Positions 1-10,862 of a DNA stretch of 64,000 nucleotides are shown in pieces. The notes beneath the pieces are model-generated. The model had not been told where the DNA came from. It made no database searches and worked only from the letters and a program-made list of their open reading frames with translations. A program made the position numbers and the translations under genes. This DNA is from Datura wrightii (taxonomy: Eukaryota; Streptophyta; Magnoliopsida; Solanales; Solanaceae), in NCBI GenBank assembly GCA_035772735.1, contig JASDFA010000007.1, forward strand, positions 36,672,501 to 36,736,500. Direction: 5' to 3'. How positions within the stretch are numbered: position 1 is the first letter of the stretch; every line of letters starts with the position of its first letter.

Positions 1-1175
1 AATAAATGTGCGTAGAACCTGTTTTGGCGCTGTCCGTCACCTGCACTAGAAGAGGCTCCCTACTGAGATGGGTGAGTTGTTGGATCTGTTGAAGTAGTGG
101 CGGGGGCACAACCTCAACTGTCCCTGTCTAGCTGAAGGACAATCTCTGAGCATATGTCTGGTCATTCCACACCCGAAGCAGCTACCGGAGCCAACCAAGA
201 GCTCTCTAAGATGCTTCCTACCACACTTCTTATAAGTTTGGAAAGTGCACTCTCCTGTCATGCTTCCCTAACCCTTAGAGCCTGATGCTTGACCCGTCTG
301 ATCAATTCTAGGTCTGGATAGTACACTAGCTAATTATAGGGCAAGGGTTGATGACCTCAATGAGACTATGAGCGATGCCCTCCTCTTGTCGTCTGCTAGA
401 AATGCCCATAGCTCCCTGTCCTGGACCTCTTAGCCGCACTCTCCTTATCTGCTGGGCATAAATCATCAATCAATAGATGTCAATATCACCGATCAGCATG
501 GCAGTCCTACACTCCTTGACTAGTGAATCTACAACCCTATTCACGAACTTGCTCATATGAGCCCTTTGATCAGCAACCATCTCTGGACCGTACTAGGACA
601 GTTGGGTAAAATTGAGGGCATACTCTTGAACTGTCATGTCATTTTTCTTCAAGTTGATGAACTGTACTGCCTTTGCTTCCCTCAACTCTCGAGGGAAGAA
701 TTTGTCCAAGAAAGCAGTAATGATCTCATCCTAAGCAACGGGGACTGCACCAACCCCCCTGCTCTCCTTCCACTGTCGAAATCATATATGAGCAACCCCC
801 TTGAGCTAATAGGAGGCCAAGTCTGCACTATCCTCTCTTGAAACAACCATAATCTGTGTAATCTTGTAGACCTTCTCAATAAACTTCTGTGGGTCCTTTA
901 TCCACTTTGACCTATGAAACTCAGGTAGGTTCATCTTAATGAAGTCTAGGACCCTAGCCACCGCCACATTCCCATTTCGTTTTATATGAGCCATAACTTT
1001 CTAGTTGACCTACGTTGTTATAGCCTATGCTAACATCTGAAATGTAGCCCTGAACTCTGCATGAGTAACCTGCTCTAGCAAGGGATCAGTTGGAGCTAGC
1101 AGGGCTGGCAGATGCCCATCTCTATTGCCATTTCCATTGCCGTTCTTCTTTTTTTGACTCAATAGGGAGCCATAT
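1..1175 (-). pseudogene. Element A gag, copy 1 (chromovirus nucleocapsid)
   Basis: This is the Ty3/gypsy Gag, the structural protein that packages element RNA into cytoplasmic particles. On the minus strand the core Gag segment (about 994 down to 806) reads with conserved chromovirus wording, including KDPQKFIEKVYKI and SADLASY. A CCHC zinc knuckle, CFGCGMTRHMLRDC, lies near 130-175 with perfect C-x2-C-x4-H-x4-C spacing. The likely ATG near 1173 is followed at once by a stop, and further stops and frameshifts break the frame. The gene continues left of the window through its protease side. It is decayed and non-functional. The copy at 2365-3539 is nearly identical. Confidence 0.85.
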
Positions 1176-1362
1176 TTCTTCAAATACATATAGCACAAGT
1201 TTGAGGATCAGAGAGACTTCATCGCCCGACATAAATCATGAAAAAGGGAAGTTTCCTAGAATATTTTGTGTCCTGTTTCCATAATTGTGGAAAGCTTCAC
1301 ACTCATGGAAAAGACTCTACTTAATACAGCTTTTAGACACCCTAGGACACATCTAAACCTTA

Positions 1363-1374
1363 GCTCCGATACCA
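1363..1374 (-). other. Primer-binding site of A, copy 1
   Basis: Read on the minus strand this is the tRNA-iMet-complementary primer site TGGTATCAGAGC with one mismatch (TGGTATCGGAGC). It lies four bases inside the LTR end at 1379, the same spacing as in every other element of this window, and so fixes both the LTR boundary and the minus orientation. Confidence 0.85.
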
Positions 1375-1378
1375 AGTT

Positions 1379-1810
1379 TGTCACAACCCGAGCATGGACC
1401 TCGGACCGCGACACAGAACCTAGAACAATGAATGACTTTAAGACAACCCATGGCATGTACATAGCATGTATAAGAGCATCAATAAAGAGGAAATTAAGCA
1501 TGAACTTAATATAAGTGGAAGTCTGTATAACATAACAACATGAACCTAAACATAAGCCAACATCGCTGAACTATCTATACATAGTTATCTGAAATGCCTC
1601 TAAACATATGATAATTTCATAAGACTTGAACATGAGTAACTGAAAACATGAGGAACAATGGGAGGTTTCATTATAATTGACACCATCATGATAGATCTTA
1701 TGTGATTCCCCAACTATCTCACTCAAGTGGGCAGAGCCTTCCTAAGCCTTACTAGGGAAAAGAACGACGAAGGCATGATATCACTGGTGTGCCCTCGACC
1801 GGGGGGAAAT
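1379..1810 (-). repeat. Element A LTR, first part, copy 1
   Basis: Starts TGTCACAACCCGAG next to the primer site. In sense orientation this is the 3' end of A's 5' LTR. It belongs to the same family as C's LTR, read in reverse: the run around 1700-1810 matches the reverse complement of C's LTR near 5500-5640. It stops at GAAAT (1806-1810), exactly where element C is inserted in the second copy. Confidence 0.8.
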
Positions 1811-2018
1811 TGTAACACCCCAAAGTTTTCCAAAATTAGGTTCGGGAAGTTGAATATGTTCAGTAGAGGAGTCTACAATTTTCTCTTAGTATTGACTAGT
1901 GGATTGATCTTCCATTTTAATGATTGATTTAGATGTATGTTCATGCCATGGGTCGACTTGGAGTCTCTCGGGGCTCCTTGTCCTATGTCTTGATCCGACC
2001 CATGATCGGGTCGTGACA
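1811..2018 (+). repeat. Short chimeric C-type LTR remnant
   Basis: It begins TGTAACACCCC like C's 5' LTR and matches it to about 1902. It then jumps to the terminal part of a C-type LTR (CCATGGGT... to GGGTCGTGACA). It therefore has proper TG and CA ends but only 208 of about 2000 bases. The left flank is GAAAT (C's target repeat) and the right flank is TACGG, which do not match. The two halves therefore probably came from LTRs inserted at different sites. Confidence 0.75.
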
Positions 2019-2364
2019 TACGGGTTCTATAATTAATCCAAGTGTAACAAGCATGCAACTAATCCATACAAAAGATAACACCAAAATCAGTCATATCTAA
2101 CTCAACGAAGCCAGTTGAAGTGACTTTATGAAGAATCATGATAAGGCAATTTCTGTATACTTATCAAGCTAAAATTGACTCACTGATAGGAGTAGAGACT
2201 GAGAAGGGTTCTGATAGAATTTTAGGACTCACACCAAAACTAATTGCAATATAAGGAGTCAAAAAGTATAATGTAGCTCCCAGATCTAACAATGCATAAA
2301 CATAAGATGACATACTTGTAACATACCAGTAACCACATCGGGTGAGCCCTTCTACTCCTGGTGA
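2019..2364 (-). pseudogene. Element A protease fragment
   Basis: On the minus strand this reads as the retropepsin-like aspartic protease of a Ty3/gypsy polyprotein, which cleaves Gag-Pol during particle maturation. The segment runs from the zinc-knuckle side (2364) through a degenerate active-site region (ALLDLGAT, near 2270) to the conserved tail before reverse transcriptase (MD then a stop then LHACY, near 2050). Several stops are present. It is cut at 2019 by the end of the chimeric LTR, so the reverse transcriptase that should follow is missing here. Confidence 0.75.
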
Positions 2365-3539
2365 AATAAATGTGCGTAGAACCTGTTTTGGCGCTGTCCG
2401 TCACCTGCACTAGAAGAGGCTCCCTACTGAGATGGGTGAGTTGTTGGATCTGTTGAAGTAGTGACGGGGGCACAACCTCCACTATCCCTGTCTAGCTGAA
2501 GGACAATCTCTGAGCATATGTCTGGTCATTCCACACCCGAAGCAGCTACCGGAGCCAACCAAGAGCTCTCTAAGATGCTTCCTACCACACTTCTTATAAG
2601 TCTGGAAAGTGCACTCTCCTGTCATGCTTCCCTAACCCCTAGAGCCTGATGCTTGACCCGTCTGATCAATTCTAGGTCTGGATAGTACACTAGCTAATTA
2701 TAGGGCAAGGGTTGATGACCTCAATGAGACTATGAGCGATGCCCTCCTCTTGTCGTCTGCTGGAAATGCCCATAGCTCCCTGTCCTGGACCTCTTAGCCA
2801 CACTCTCCTTATCTGCTGGGCATAAATCATCAATCAAGAGATGTCAATATCACCGATCAGCATAGCAGTCCTACACTCCTTGACTAGTGAATCTACAACC
2901 CTATTCACGAACTTGCTCATATGAGCCCTTTGATCAGCAACCATCTCTGGACCGTACTAGGACAGTTGGGTAAAATTGAGGGCATACTCTTGAACTGTCA
3001 TGTCATTTTTCTTCAAGTTGATGAACTGTACTGCCTTTGCTTCCCTCAACTCTCGAGGGAAGAATTTGTCCAAGAAAGCAGTAATGATCTCATCCTAAGC
3101 AACGGGGACTGCACCAACTCCCCTGCTCTCCTTCCATTGTCGAAATCATATATGAGCAACCCCCTTGAGCTAATAGGAGGCCAAGTCTGCACTATCCTCT
3201 CTTGAAACAACCATAATCTGTGTAATCTTGTAGACCTTCTCAATAAACTTCTGTGGGTCCTTTATCCACTTTGACCTATGAAACTCAGGTAGGTTCATCT
3301 TAATGAAGTCTAGGACCCTAGCCACCGCCACATTCCCATTTCGTTTTATATGAGCCATAACTTTCTAGTTGACCTACGTTGTTATAGCCTATGCTAACAT
3401 CTGAAATGTAGCCCTGAACTCTGCATGAGTAACCTGCTCTGGCAAGGGATCAGTTGGAGCTAGCAGGGCTGGCAGATGCCCATCTCTATTGCCATTTCCA
3501 TTGCCGTTCTTCTTTTTTTGACTCAATAGGGAGCCATAT
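2365..3539 (-). pseudogene. Element A gag, copy 2
   Basis: This is the duplicate of the gag remnant at 1-1175: the same core Gag segment (3358 down to 3170), the same CCHC knuckle (about 2494-2540) and the same early stop after the likely ATG. Here the protease fragment continues on the downstream side (2364 down to 2019), so this copy shows the original gag-protease order of A. It is non-coding because of shared stops. The few substitutions relative to copy 1 do not repair any frame. Confidence 0.85.
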
Positions 3540-3727
3540 TTCTTCAAATACATATAGCACAAGTTTGAGGATCAGAGAGACTTCATCGCCCGACATAAAT
3601 CATGAAAAAGGGAAGTTTCCTAGAATATTTTGTGTCCTGTTTCCATAATTGTGGAAAGCTTCAAACTCGGTGGAAAAGACTCTACTTAATACAGCTTTTA
3701 GACACCCTAGGACACATCTAAACCTTA

Positions 3728-3739
3728 GCTCTGATACCA
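3728..3739 (-). other. Primer-binding site of A, copy 2
   Basis: Perfect minus-strand TGGTATCAGAGC, complementary to the 3' end of initiator Met tRNA, four bases from the LTR start at 3744. Confidence 0.9.
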
Positions 3740-3743
3740 AGTT

Positions 3744-4174
3744 TGTCACAACCCGAGCATGGACCTCGGACCGCGACACAGAACCTAGAACAATGAATGA
3801 CTTTAAGAGAACCCATGGCATGGACATAGCATGTATAAGAGCATCAATAAAGAGGAAATTAAGCATGAACTTAATATAAGTGGACGTCTGTATAACATAA
3901 CAACATGAACTTAAACATAAGCCAACATCGCTGAACTATCTGTAGATAGTTATCTAAAATGCCTCTAAACATATGATAATTTCATAAGACTTGAACATGA
4001 GTAACTGAAAACATGAGGAACAATGGGAGGTTTCATTATAATTGACACCATCATGATAGATCTTATGTGATTCCCCAACTATCTCACTCAAGTGGGCAGA
4101 GCCTTCCTAAGCCTTACTAGGGAAAGAACGATGAAGGCATGATATCACTGGTGTGCCCTCGACCGGGGGGAAAT
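3744..4174 (-). repeat. Element A LTR, first part, copy 2
   Basis: Starts TGTCACAACCCGAG beside the primer site and runs to GAAAT (4170-4174), where element C is inserted. The LTR resumes after C at 42590. Both pieces match the reverse complement of C's own LTR, so C jumped into a relative lying in the opposite orientation. Confidence 0.85.
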
Positions 4175-5935
4175 TGTAACACCCCAAAGTTTTCCAAAAT
4201 TAGGTTCGGGAAGTCGAATATGTTCAGTAGAGGAGTCTACAATTTTCTCTTAGTATTGACTAGTGGTACGGATCGTGGTCAGCTGTTACAAGTCATAGGA
4301 AGAATCGTGGTAAAGTTCAGAGGCTCATCCCCCAGACCACGAGTCCACTTAATGATTCGTTAATTGGTGGTATGATTTGTGGTCACGGAGACGTAGCATG
4401 CTATTGAGTTTCCAGGTTATGGTCATACGGGTGATTGTACGACTCGTAGTAGGGAACTACGGTCATGGTATGCATCCGTGGAATTAATTAAAGAGTTGGA
4501 TAAATTAGACTAGCTAGCCACAAAAGTAAACCATGAGTAGTTGGTTGGTGGTAGACTCGTGGTAGAAGTCATAGTGACTGCCAGTGACCCTTTTTCCAGA
4601 CGAATCATTAAGGGCATTTTCATAATTTTTGAGCTCCTAACTTTCTAATGACGTTGTTTTAAGCCCGAAAAGTAGTGTTTTATGAGAGTTTAGTCTACTC
4701 TAACCCATTAGACTCCCATGCATGAAAGATATTGAGATTCCCCTTCAAGATCAAGCTAGAATTCTCCCCAATTTTTCCCCATTCTCTTGGGCTTTAAAGG
4801 CTAGTTTGAACATTAGATTACCCAGGTATGTAGGGCTATGAATGAGGGTTTCCTTCCGTCCTCGTGCCCAAATTTCTCCTCAAGTTCATGAATTCAAGTT
4901 CTTCATCAAGTGTAATGATTTCTAGGGTTTTAACCCAATTCTTTTGTGAAATTCTCTATGATATATTTATAGGTCTAATCCCCTCATGATCTAAAGTATG
5001 TTTTAAGTCTAATGGAAAGATATTATACACAATTTGATAATAAATTCATGTTTTCATGTTATTAGAAACTATGCCCTATTATGCATGTTTTATGAAGATC
5101 AAGCTTATGATTCCATGATTTCGAGAATGAAGAATTATCAAAGTATGTATCAATGTTTATAATTCTCAACTTGTAATTTCATAATTTTGACTTATAAAGT
5201 CTATTTCAAGTATGCATAATTTTACTACTTGGGCAAGCCCATGCAAGTTAAGTATGCTTATTATTATTTTATCCAAGGCTAACAAGATCTGTTTATGATA
5301 TGATTTGGAGTCAAGACTCCCATTGCAGTTTATAATATAATTTGGAGTCAAGACTCCTAATGTTAAGATTGAAGCTATGTTTTTAGAATATGACTGTATG
5401 AGAAATATACATGTTTCGAGAGTAGTGTCTAGCTTTGACAAACTAGGGATTCCGAGGTTCCCCGGTCTCATAAACTACGCACCAACGTAAGTATATATTT
5501 GGAACCTCTCAAGAGAGTCTTCCCTCACCCAAGGGCACACCGTGATTTCACACCTTATTTGTTCTTTGCCCTGGCAAGGCTTAGGAAGGCTCTCCTCTAC
5601 GTGGACAAGATATGGGATCATCATGCACACATATATGGTGGTTGTTAGTTATGATGAGACTCCCATTATTCCTCATGCTTTCAGTAATCTACGTTCATAT
5701 ACTATGACAGTATGTTTTACAACAGATTTGACCCAATATTCAGTTTATGAGCTTTTACTTATGACTTCAACTATGAAAAGTCAAATGATTTCTATTTCTA
5801 AATCTTGGGTTATTATGTTTCATTATGTTAACTACCTTATGATTATGTATGTTTCAGATACAACTTAGCATACAGTCCTTATTCTCATGATCTTTTGGTT
5901 TACAAGCATGTTTTCAACTAATGATTTATTAAGCA
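4175..5935 (+). repeat. C 5' LTR, part 1
   Basis: Begins TGTAACACCCC and aligns along its length with the 3' LTR at 40557 onward, although the 3' LTR lacks part of the stretch around 5200-5400. It contains an array of TACGACTCGTA-like motifs (4262-4600). It stops at AAGCA (5931-5935), the target repeat of the K insertion, and resumes at 13007. Confidence 0.88.
4262..4600 (+). repeat. Dispersed inverted-repeat motifs (TACGACTCGTA type) in C LTR
   Basis: Many variants of a near-palindrome, such as TACGACTCGTAG, TACGGATCGTGG and ATGATTCGTTA, occur at irregular spacing. They sit in the 5' third of the LTR, as in LTRs of B, G and others in this window. Several read as CpG-decay forms (CGT to CAT). 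Confidence 0.7.
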
Positions 5936-8071
5936 TGTCATGCCCCACCTTGGGAGGCATGGCTGACACCTGGTGCGCTACTAAGACCCGAACTGCTGAG
6001 TTGACTGAGCCTGAGCACCTCTGGTGATGGGCTAACTCTAACTCTAGAATCAGGAAAAAAACCGGCTATATAGAGGCTGTAAATACAACCCCCGGCCGAC
6101 AAGGCCTATAGCCACCTATGAAAGTAAACAGCTAACTAGAGACAAACAATTATAGGGAGTCCTATGCGGGCCGACAAGGCCACCATGATATCTAGCTATA
6201 ACTGGAAAGTGAAATCAGATGCTAAACTGAGCTATGAATGACAAGGCCACCAATCAAAAGCTTAACTGGGCCCCACACGGCCAACACACATAGTCTAAAC
6301 ACATATGGGCCCCACAGGCCAATATCATCTAACCACAAGGAAGTAATGCAACCTCTAAGCCTGTAGGAGTAATAAGATGGTCAGGACAGGGCCCCGACCT
6401 ACCCATACTGTACAAACAAAAGATATAAACCTCTATCACACAAGCTCCGGAAGAAAGGAGCTAATGGCTCTGTACAGCTGACTGGGACTACGAGGGACCT
6501 GCTCCTCGTCTATGTGCACCTGTAGGCAAGTAATGCAGTGCCCCAGAAGAGGGCGTCAGTACCACAGGTACTGAGTAAGTAAAGCAGTAACTTTAAATAA
6601 CTGAAAGTAAGAAATAGAACTGACAATAATTGAAGTAAAGAAATCAGACTGAAGATGACTGAAGAAGTGAAATCAGGACTAAACATAACTGTAATAAGGT
6701 GGGTAGGGCTCATCCCAAGAAAATGAGGCTTCTTACTGTCTAACTATCAATAACTAAAGCAAGCATAAACCTTACTTGGCCCTTATAAGCCGGAAGGTAC
6801 ATTCAACACAGAATAACCCACCTGGGCCCCCATTAGCCCTACTGAGTACACCACAATCTATATACCCCTATCCAAGTCATACTGAGTCAACTATCAGCTA
6901 TAAGCATCCTGCCGATCCCCTAGGTCTGCAACTGGGCCCGCTCGACCCTGACTATAACTGTGTCTGGGTCTGAGTCCAGAGGACTCCTAATATCTACACA
7001 TCAGGTGTAAATGCTCGGCGGGGGTGTGTATAAGGCCAACCACGGAAATATGAGGATTTGGATCCCCATCTTCGTCCCCTGCGGACAGCATGCCGCTCCG
7101 TAGAGCGACGTATCCTCACCCCTGGCGGGCGGTGACACATCTATTAACCCTGGGGTGGTCACGGAAGCTATACAGGTATAATCTAGCCCAAAACAATATA
7201 ATTTACGAGTCTCAATTGACAACAACAACTAAACATGATAACATACTCCTGACATGCTTTACTGGGATTCATACTAGATTACTATGCTGAAGAAACTAAC
7301 TTGCCGAAAGAAAATGCCTTAACATACCTCGTTCACTGTTTACCGATTTACTGGAGAGTTTCAATTAGTATTCAATAGATCTTTTCAACTGAAACCATGT
7401 TACTGGAAAGATAGGACTAGTTTTAACACTAAATTCGGCAAAAAGGAAAACTTTATATATAAATATTAACTATATTTCAACTTTACAGAACACGGTCGAA
7501 CCCTCGTTATTTCTCAAAATTCTAGAAGGGAGAAATGCTTACTTTAAGCCTGGGATCGTATTGGCACTAGTTTGGAGCAATTCCAACAAATTTGGCTTGG
7601 CGGGACGACGATTCGCCGGGCGAATTTCACAAAACTAGCTCCGTAGAAATACTCCCTATGGCCTTATACTTCGATACCTAAAGTTAATTCGGATTTGGAC
7701 GGTGTTTAGAGGCATAATCATATGAAAATTATATGTCTCCTTCATCTCTATTCTTTGTTGGTCATGTTATGTATGAAAAATAACATGAAATCTAAGGTTG
7801 AGGCCTATATATACTGGAAGCAGCATACAAGGCAACGTGGCATGCTAGCTAACGCACCATTCATCTTCGTGCCACGTTGGCTAACGCGGAGGATTAGCTC
7901 TGCGCTACTTTGCCCCTCTGGGCAGCTTGATTCGCCCTCCTCTCGCAAAATCCCGACTTGGCACTCGTTTGGCCTTTCCTCGGGCTCTTTCATCATACTT
8001 ATGGCACTCTAAAACTCTCAACCAACATACGAATAGGCCGACTAAATGCTAGAAACTTACGGGGTGTAACA
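5936..8071 (-). repeat. K left LTR (2136 bp), effectively solo
   Basis: TGTCATGCCCC at the left and GGGGTGTAACA at the right, flanked by AAGCA on both sides like a solo LTR. About nine of the first ~103 bases differ from the right LTR. In sense (minus) orientation a TATA-like box lies at 7804-7813, preceded by GC-rich modules at 7834-7892 that include CGTGCCACGTTG. Confidence 0.88.
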
Positions 8072-8130
8072 AAGCATATTTTACTTACCTTATATACTTA
8101 ATACATTTCAAGTACTGACTGCATACTCTA
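8072..8130 (+). repeat. Duplicated 59-bp piece of C's LTR
   Basis: Identical over all 59 bases to 13002-13060, the C LTR sequence on the far side of K. It includes the AAGCA target repeat and is fused at 8130/8131 to K's reverse transcriptase. Confidence 0.9.
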
Positions 8131-9300
8131 TGTTGGCGATCTTTGAGAATTTGGAGCACTGTCCATAAATGATCCTGGTGATCTGCCTCTGAACGGGAAT
8201 ACACCAGAATATCATCGATAAATACTATCACGAACAAGTATAGGTATGGTCTGAAAATTTTGTTCATCAGGTCTATGAACACTGCTAGGGAATTTGTCAG
8301 TCCGAAGGACATGACTAAAAATTCAAAGTGGCCATATCCGATCCTGAAGGTAGTCTTTGGAATATCTCTTTCATGAACCCGGACCTGATGATATCCTGAC
8401 CTTAAGTCAATCTTTGAAAAATACCTCGCTCCTGGTAACTGATCAAATAGGTCGTCAATTCTGGGAAGCAGGTACTTATTCTTGATAGTGACTTTATTCA
8501 GCTGCCAATAATCTACACACATATGGAGGGAGCCGTCCTTCTTCCTCACAAACAGAACTGATGCACCCCATGGTGAGGTACTCGGCCTGATAAAGCCCTT
8601 GTCTAGCAAATCATTCAATTGTTCCTCTAGTTCTTTGAGTTCAGTAGGAGCCATCCGATATGGAGGAATAAATATAGGCTGAGTGCCTTGTAACAGATCA
8701 ATTGCAAAATCAATTTCCCTTTCTAGGGGAATACCAGGAAGCTCATCTGGAAATACGTCGGGAAATTCATTAACCACTGGAATAGACTGAAGGGTCGGGG
8801 GCTCTTCCCGAACATCCTGAACTCTGACAATACGATAAATGCACCCTTTTGCTATCAATTTTCTCACCCGAAGATAGGAAATAAACCTACCTTTTGGCGT
8901 GGCTGTACTACCTTTCCACTCCCGTACTCTCTCCCCTGGAAAGTGGAACCGGACAATATTGGTCCAACATTCAACATTGGCATAGCATGGAGCTAGCCAG
9001 TCCATACCTATAATAGTATCAAAATCAACCATTTCTAGTTCTATCAGGTCTGTTGTAGTCTGACGATTGGCAATCTCTACTGTACACCCTCGGTAGACCC
9101 TTCTGGCTATAATAGAGTCACCAAACGGATGTAGACACTGAGAAAGGTCGCCGAAGTAATTCTGTCATAATACCAAACTTTCGAGCCACTAACGGTGTAA
9201 CATTGGACAAGGTAGATCCTAGATCTATCAACACATAAGCAGGATGAGAGCAAATGTTCAGCATACCTGTCACGACATTTGGTGACGACTCTGACTCCTA
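8131..9300 (-). pseudogene. K protease and reverse transcriptase fragment
   Basis: This part of pol copies element RNA into DNA. The frame from 9032 down is open for about 300 codons. In order it shows the protease tail (IIGMDWLAPCYANVECW), the linker with FPDVFPDELPGIPLEREIDF, and RT palm and fingers: FIRPSTSPWGA, the Asp-bearing KIDLRSGYHQVRV, and the catalytic FIDDILVYSRS. It ends abruptly at KDRQ (8131), where 59 bases of C's LTR are fused. The rest of RT, RNase H and integrase are absent. Upstream (9300-9033) the protease active-site region is recognisable but frameshifted, with VLIDLGSTLSNVTP at about 9225. This is the longest intact pol frame in the window and could pass for a gene, but it lacks a start and an end. 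Confidence 0.88.
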
Positions 9301-9472
9301 TCACCCCGGTAGTGCATAAGTACGGTCCGGGACGGCACCTGAACTGGAGGCCCCTGATTTGCCTCGGCCTTTACCGGCTGAAACTGAGGGCCTACGCCCT
9401 GCCGGGGATGCTAGAGCTCATGATCCTTCCAAGGACCTATCCTGTCGATCCCGGTCACCCTGACCCCTAGCT

Positions 9473-10655
9473 GGAGAATTCCTCATCTGATGACCCTCCT
9501 GTCCAGAAATGTAGCATGCGCTGGAACCATACCTGTATGCTCCAGAGTGGTGTCGACTGCAAATGGGGCAAAGTTGTATTGTAAACCCACTCTGCTCCAC
9601 CCTCCTCTGCTGTTGTGAACCTACTGCTTGCGAACCTTCGCCGGGTCCTGACTGCCCTCGCCGACTAGACCTGCTCCTCTGCCGCTATGGTGGAGGCGGG
9701 GGTCTAGGCGGCCTATCTAATGACCGTGGCCAAGGTCCTCCTCAGGACTCCTCCTGTAATTCACCCGGTCTATCCCTACGGTGCTACTCTTGACTTATCC
9801 TCCTGATCTCCCGTTGTCGCTGTCTGATACCCTCAATATTCTAAGCAAAAGCCTGCATACGGGCGATATTCATATCCTCTCGCAGTGTGGCTGTGATGCA
9901 GGTGTCAACATATTCTGGGTTCAACCCCATAACAAAGGGGTGTACCCTAGTCGGCATTGCGTCCACAAAGGCTAGCGCATATCAAGCCAAGGAATCAAAC
10001 CGCATGGCATATTCCCGAACACTCATCGACCCCTGCTCCAAGTGTAAAAACTGATCAACCCGGGCCTGTCAAATCTCCGCGGTAGGTAATGATCCAAGAA
10101 AGCCTCTGAGAAGCTAGGCCAGGTCGGAGGGGAAACATCTCTCCCTTGGGACCTCTCCCAACTCTCATACCATAATACAACGATGTCCCGTAGCCAGAAT
10201 ACCGCTAACTCAACTGACTCTGTGGGTGTAGCATGCATCACCCTGAAAATCCTCTACATCTAGTCTAAGAAGTCCTGAGGGTCCTCAGTCCGATGACATA
10301 GTGCTAGGAACTCTCGGACCCTCGAACTACCAGGCCCTCCTAATGATTCTACAACGGTAGGTGGCACTGGCTGGCGCCGAGCAGCCATCATCTGTGCTAG
10401 CATAACCACCGCGCTCCTGACCTCCTGGTCGGATGGTACGGGTATAGAAACTGCCGGAGGCGGTGCCGTCACACCGGCCGTCCCAAGAAGCTCCTGACGT
10501 GGTGGAGATTGCTGGGGAGGTCGAGATGATACCTCTGTATCGTCCTCAGATCAGGCCGATTCTGATCGAGGCTGAGGCACCCTGCTGGTGTCCTCCCCTG
10601 CTGCTACATCTAACCTCCTGCCTATCGTAGGGTGTCGCTGGTCCAAAATTTCTCT
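9473..10655 (-). pseudogene. K gag with damaged zinc knuckle
   Basis: Gag of element K on the minus strand. The N-terminal part has a Pro-rich stretch and the segment SAVVMLAQMMAARRQP (about 10430-10380). The core follows (RTEDPQDFLD, then HATPTESVELAVFWL; 10260-10023) and then the LHLEQGSMSVREYAMRF segment near 10040-9990. Stops and frameshifts separate these parts. The knuckle near 9474-9520 reads CYISGQEGHQMRNS, so two of three zinc-binding cysteines have become serine. The wording differs from A, B and C, and it is a different chromovirus lineage whose LTR also differs. The start is uncertain: no clear ATG near 10655. Confidence 0.8.
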
Positions 10656-10846
10656 ATAAACAAAAGTGTATAATGAGCCTAGGGACTCAACCCTATACTA
10701 TACCACTCTATAGCACGACCGAATAAGAAGAAAGAGTAACCATCCTATCATGCCTTGCAGCCTCCTGCCTATAGTATGTGGTGCACAACATACCCATAGA
10801 CAACACTCTACTTAGTACGGCTTGCAGACTCCCTAGGATACGACCT

Positions 10847-10858
10847 GCTCTGATACCA
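10847..10858 (-). other. K primer-binding site
   Basis: Perfect minus-strand TGGTATCAGAGC, complementary to the 3' end of initiator Met tRNA, four bases from the LTR start at 10863. Confidence 0.92.
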
Positions 10859-10862
10859 AGTT

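Larger units (their letters stand above)
2365..4266. repeat. Second copy of a 2364-bp-period tandem duplication (first copy 1-1902)
   Basis: Bases 1-1902 recur at 2365-4266 with a constant offset of 2364. I counted about 26 differences, or ~98.6 % identity. The first copy starts at or before the window edge. The repeated block holds A's gag, primer site, partial LTR and the first 92 bases of a C-type LTR; 1903-2364 is the remainder of the unit. Confidence 0.92.

Noticed and set aside
557..841. Open frame of 94 codons on the plus strand, repeated at 2921-3205
   Set aside because: It lies antisense to the recognised gag of element A; its conservation comes from the recent duplication, not from coding.
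5166..5868. Open frames of 101 and 108 codons in C's 5' LTR (also 41707-41904 in the 3' LTR)
   Set aside because: Inside LTR sequence; not conserved between the two LTRs and without motifs.
8131..9032. Long open RT frame considered as a host or domesticated gene
   Set aside because: It has no start or end of its own, ends at a rearrangement junction, and is bracketed by its element's gag and LTRs.
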